Translations under genes and position numbers: made by a program
In this document: piece after piece, positions 61,922 through 64,000 of the stretch
Layout of the letters: every line of letters begins with the position of its first letter
Numbering within the stretch: the first letter of the stretch is position 1
From: an uncultured Oscillospiraceae bacterium
Lineage (GTDB): Bacteria; Bacillota; Clostridia; Oscillospirales; Acutalibacteraceae
Length of the DNA stretch: 64,000 nt
Reading direction: 5' to 3'
NCBI GenBank assembly: GCA_958448165.1
Contig: CAUDCW010000008.1
Span: 62,001 to 126,000 of the forward strand
Notes under the pieces: generated by a model
Database searches by the model: none
What the model was told of the DNA's origin: nothing
What the model saw: only the letters and a program-made list of their open reading frames with translations

Positions 61922-62729
61922 GGAGACCACGCCGAAAAAGAAGGTGCCGAAGAGTAAAAAACTGCTCATAACGTCAATTGTTTTCCTGCTTTCCGGACTT
62001 TGTGTATTCTTTTATCCCGGTATGGCAAAGTTTTTCACATGGCTTGAACAGAACGGAGTAATCGACGAATTCAACCGAAATGTTGAAAACACCGAAAAGC
62101 TTGACTACCCAACCGACCCCGAGTCCGGCGGCGACAATGAGTATTCCGACACTCCGCTTCTTGATGATAAAGCGTCAGAGGAGAACAAAAGCTACGACCC
62201 CAAGCTTCTCGCCCGCCTTTACAGCGACATTGTAAAATACAATAAAGAACTTTATGAGTCAGGGCAGAATCTGCTCGACCCGTTCTGCTACGCTCAGGAA
62301 AGCTTTGACCTTGCGCAGTACAGCGTTTACGATTATGTTTTCGGCACTATCTCGGCGCCGAGCATTGACCTTAATATGCCGATTTACCTCGGTGCAAGCG
62401 ACTATAATATGTGGATGGGCGCTGCTCAGATGACAGGCACGTCCATACCTATCGGCGGCAAAAACACAAACGCCGTTATCGCCGGCCACAGGGGAGTTAT
62501 TAACAAGACGATGTTTGATAACATAGTGTTTTTGAACGAGGGTGACTCGGTGTATATAACCAACCTGTGGTACAAGCTTGAATATAAGGTTGTAAAGACA
62601 GAGGTTATTCTGCCGAGCGAATCCGATAAGGTTAAGATTCAAAAGGGCAAGGATATGCTAACTCTGATTACCTGCCACCCGTACGGATATTCCGATTATC
62701 GCTATGTCGTTTACTGCGAGAGAAAGTAA
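61881..62729 (+). CDS. Class C sortase 2
   Basis: 282 residues: basic N-terminus, membrane helix (~27-48), a longer ~80-residue stalk, lid motif D133-P134-F135, then H203 (IAGHRGV), C265 (LITCHPYG) and R274. It lacks the C-terminal membrane helix of sortase 1 and ends directly after the barrel (YCERK). ATG 61881 is chosen because GGAGG is 8 nt upstream, inside the end of sortase 1. The stop codon abuts a palindromic repeat end. It may add the tip protein or anchor the fibre; that is inference. Confidence 0.9.
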   Translation: MKMKKKTEITAVHKETTPKKKVPKSKKLLITSIVFLLSGLCVFFYPGMAKFFTWLEQNGVIDEFNRNVENTEKLDYPTDPESGGDNEYSDTPLLDDKASEENKSYDPKLLARLYSDIVKYNKELYESGQNLLDPFCYAQESFDLAQYSVYDYVFGTISAPSIDLNMPIYLGASDYNMWMGAAQMTGTSIPIGGKNTNAVIAGHRGVINKTMFDNIVFLNEGDSVYITNLWYKLEYKVVKTEVILPSESDKVKIQKGKDMLTLITCHPYGYSDYRYVVYCERK

Positions 62730-63055
62730 TGCGCCGCTTTGCGGCGCATTGAAGAGTGAAGTGTTGAGAGTTAAGAGTTTAGTTTTGGTTTTCGCAGCTA
62801 CGCTGCTCTTTGAATTAAGAAATATTCCGTTTTACCTGAAACCGGAAACGAGATTGTAGGGAACACTCTTGAGTGTTCCGGAACGCTGTGCCGAATTTTA
62901 TACTATATTCTGATTTCAATATATTTGCAGGAACAGCGTATATCCCGAACGGTCAAGACCGTTCCCTACGGACTAATAGCCTTGTTACGAGTAAGTTTTT
63001 AATTTAAAGAGCCGCTTGCAGCGGCAACCACCACTTTGCTCTTAACACTTCACGC
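62729..63055. repeat. Large composite intergenic repeat between sortase 2 and asnB
   Basis: It begins with ATGCGCCGC-TTT-GCGGCGCAT (62729-62749), then gaagagtgaagtgttgagag, two CTTG-loop hairpins in opposite orientation (62856-62881 and 62944-62969) flanking the core, aacgagtaag-type sequence, a GCCGC-TTGCA-GCGGC hairpin (~63011-63025), and a TC-rich tract. Architecture parallels 26959-27344. No gene is present. Confidence 0.75.
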
Positions 63056-63105
63056 TAAAAATCCACTCAGCGGCGACAGCTAACATTATTCTTCATTCTT
63101 TAAAA

Positions 63106-63137
63106 AAAACGGTGCGGTTTTTACCGCACCGTTTTTT
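63106..63137. terminator. Bidirectional terminator at the asnB 3' end
   Basis: AAAACGGTGCGGT (63106-63118) pairs with ACCGCACCGTTTT (63123-63135); A- and T-runs flank it. Confidence 0.92.
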
Positions 63138-64000
63138 TATCCCTCTATGCCGTCAACCATATCTCCCTCAAAATAAATCTTGTACCATACGAGGAAAATA
63201 TAAATTGTCCACACCTTACGGCTGTTGTCCTCCTTTAGCTGATAATGCTCGTCGAGGAAGCCGATGAGCACATCGGAGTTAAAGAACTTTTTGGCTGTGT
63301 CAGAGTTGAACATATCCTTGACAATGTTATAGTATTTTTCGTCCTTAAGCCACTCTCTTGTCGGAACAGGGAAGCCGAGCTTCTTCTTCTGTGCCGTTTC
63401 AGGCGGCAGGTGGCGCATTGCAGCCTGACGCATTGCGTATTTTGTGTTTTTCTTGTTCACTCTGAGCCTTGTCGGGATTGTTGAGGCAACCTTGAACACC
63501 TCTTTGTCAAGGAACGGAACTCTCAGCTCCAGCGAATTTGCCATACTCATTCTGTCTGCCTTGAGCAGAATATCGCCGACCATCCACATATTTATGTCAA
63601 GATACTGCATCTTAGTTTCGTCGTCATATCCTTTTACTCTCTTGTAGTATTTGCGGCAGCGCTTTGCAGGGTTAGTGGCGATTGACGGGTCTTTCAAAAT
63701 CTGCTTTTTCTCGTCAAGGTCATACATATATGCGTTGCCGATGAATCTTTCCTCAAGCGGATGAGTTGCACGGATGAGGTAATCTCTGCCCTTTATATCA
63801 GGCAGCTTTTTCATCAGCTTGCAGATTGCCCTTCTCAGCGGATACGGCACAATTTTCTGATATATCTTGAACACTCTCGGATCGTTGTAGCAGGTGTATC
63901 CGCCAAACAGCTCGTCAGCACCCTCACCAGAAAGAACAACCTTGACGTGCTCGCTTGCAAGCTTTGATACAAAGTAAAGAGCAATACAAGACGGGTCGGC
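63137..64000 (-). CDS. asnB: Asparagine synthase (glutamine-hydrolysing), C-terminal part, 5' end outside the window
   Basis: The reading frame is open to base 64000, beyond the internal ATG at 63874. It shows the synthetase ATP-pyrophosphatase motif GEGADELFGGY near the window edge, MLDINMWMVGDILLKADRMSMANSLELRVPFLD-type pattern and KLGFPVPTREWL. The N-terminal glutaminase domain is outside. Makes asparagine from aspartate and glutamine, or acts in related amidation. Confidence 0.93.
   Translation of the reverse strand, partial: ADPSCIALYFVSKLASEHVKVVLSGEGADELFGGYTCYNDPRVFKIYQKIVPYPLRRAICKLMKKLPDIKGRDYLIRATHPLEERFIGNAYMYDLDEKKQILKDPSIATNPAKRCRKYYKRVKGYDDETKMQYLDINMWMVGDILLKADRMSMANSLELRVPFLDKEVFKVASTIPTRLRVNKKNTKYAMRQAAMRHLPPETAQKKKLGFPVPTREWLKDEKYYNIVKDMFNSDTAKKFFNSDVLIGFLDEHYQLKEDNSRKVWTIYIFLVWYKIYFEGDMVDGIEG

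Overview
The window looks like a chromosomal segment of a low-to-mid GC Gram-positive Clostridia bacterium, most plausibly an Oscillospiraceae/Ruminococcaceae-type gut organism. The reasons are AGGAGG-type ribosome binding sites, a FabT/FabK-type fatty-acid cluster, a spoVAD sporulation gene, a B. subtilis-like LysC, SpaA-type pilins with class C sortases, and many dispersed intergenic hairpin repeats. This assignment is inference from gene content; no 16S or 23S gene is present to place it. No phage, insertion sequence with a transposase, or CRISPR array was seen.

Layout. 1-5.3 kb: 3' end of gyrA, a CPA1 cation/proton antiporter, a small membrane protein, and a DUF815 ATPase followed by a lipoprotein that fuses an ABC solute-binding fold to a peptidoglycan-binding domain. 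5.4-10.7 kb: an orphan 5S rRNA with two good promoters, then rimP-nusA-ylxR-ylxQ-infB. 10.8-16.2 kb (minus): recA-recX-rimO-pgsA-cysS. 16.2-21.8 kb (minus): an FG-GAP-like lipoprotein, an OmpR-type regulator, a histidine kinase, a DUF1385 protein and prmC. 21.9-27 kb: trmB, two D-2-hydroxyacid dehydrogenases, an EamA exporter, a SprT-like protein and a Nudix hydrolase. 27.3-37 kb (minus): a type II fatty-acid synthesis cluster fabT-fabH-fabK-fabD-fabG-fabF-accB-fabZ-accC-accD-accA with no acpP. 37.2-44 kb: a BofC-like protein, a class A PBP, then hom-thrB and lysC (aspartate family). 44-53 kb: tRNA-Pro(GGG), a four-helix-bundle protein, membrane and PAP2 proteins, spoVAD, an RNHCP protein behind a short leader ORF, valS, a DHHW-type SGNH-like protein and a two-part Nudix protein. 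53.3-62.7 kb: a sortase-assembled pilus locus (1567-aa tip adhesin, major pilin, two class C sortases). 63.1-64 kb: the 3' part of asnB, cut by the window edge.

How the genes work together. The fab/acc cluster makes malonyl-CoA and carries out elongation, probably under FabT control from a promoter that overlaps a candidate operator. hom, thrB and lysC form a threonine/lysine precursor branch. The pilus locus is the clearest accessory system: the tip adhesin carries a CBM26-like starch-binding-type segment and a fibro-slime region, the major pilin has a YPKN lysine and an E-box, and two different class C sortases follow after a hairpin that probably lowers their expression.

Superimposed on this are at least three classes of dispersed non-coding repeats: (i) a ~175-bp inverted-repeat element (two full copies, one half copy) that can fold into a long hairpin; (ii) 26-bp hairpins with an invariant CTTG loop and changing arms (five copies); and (iii) larger elements bounded by GA-rich and TC-rich tracts that sit directly on the 3' ends of genes and in some cases supply the stop codon or last residues.
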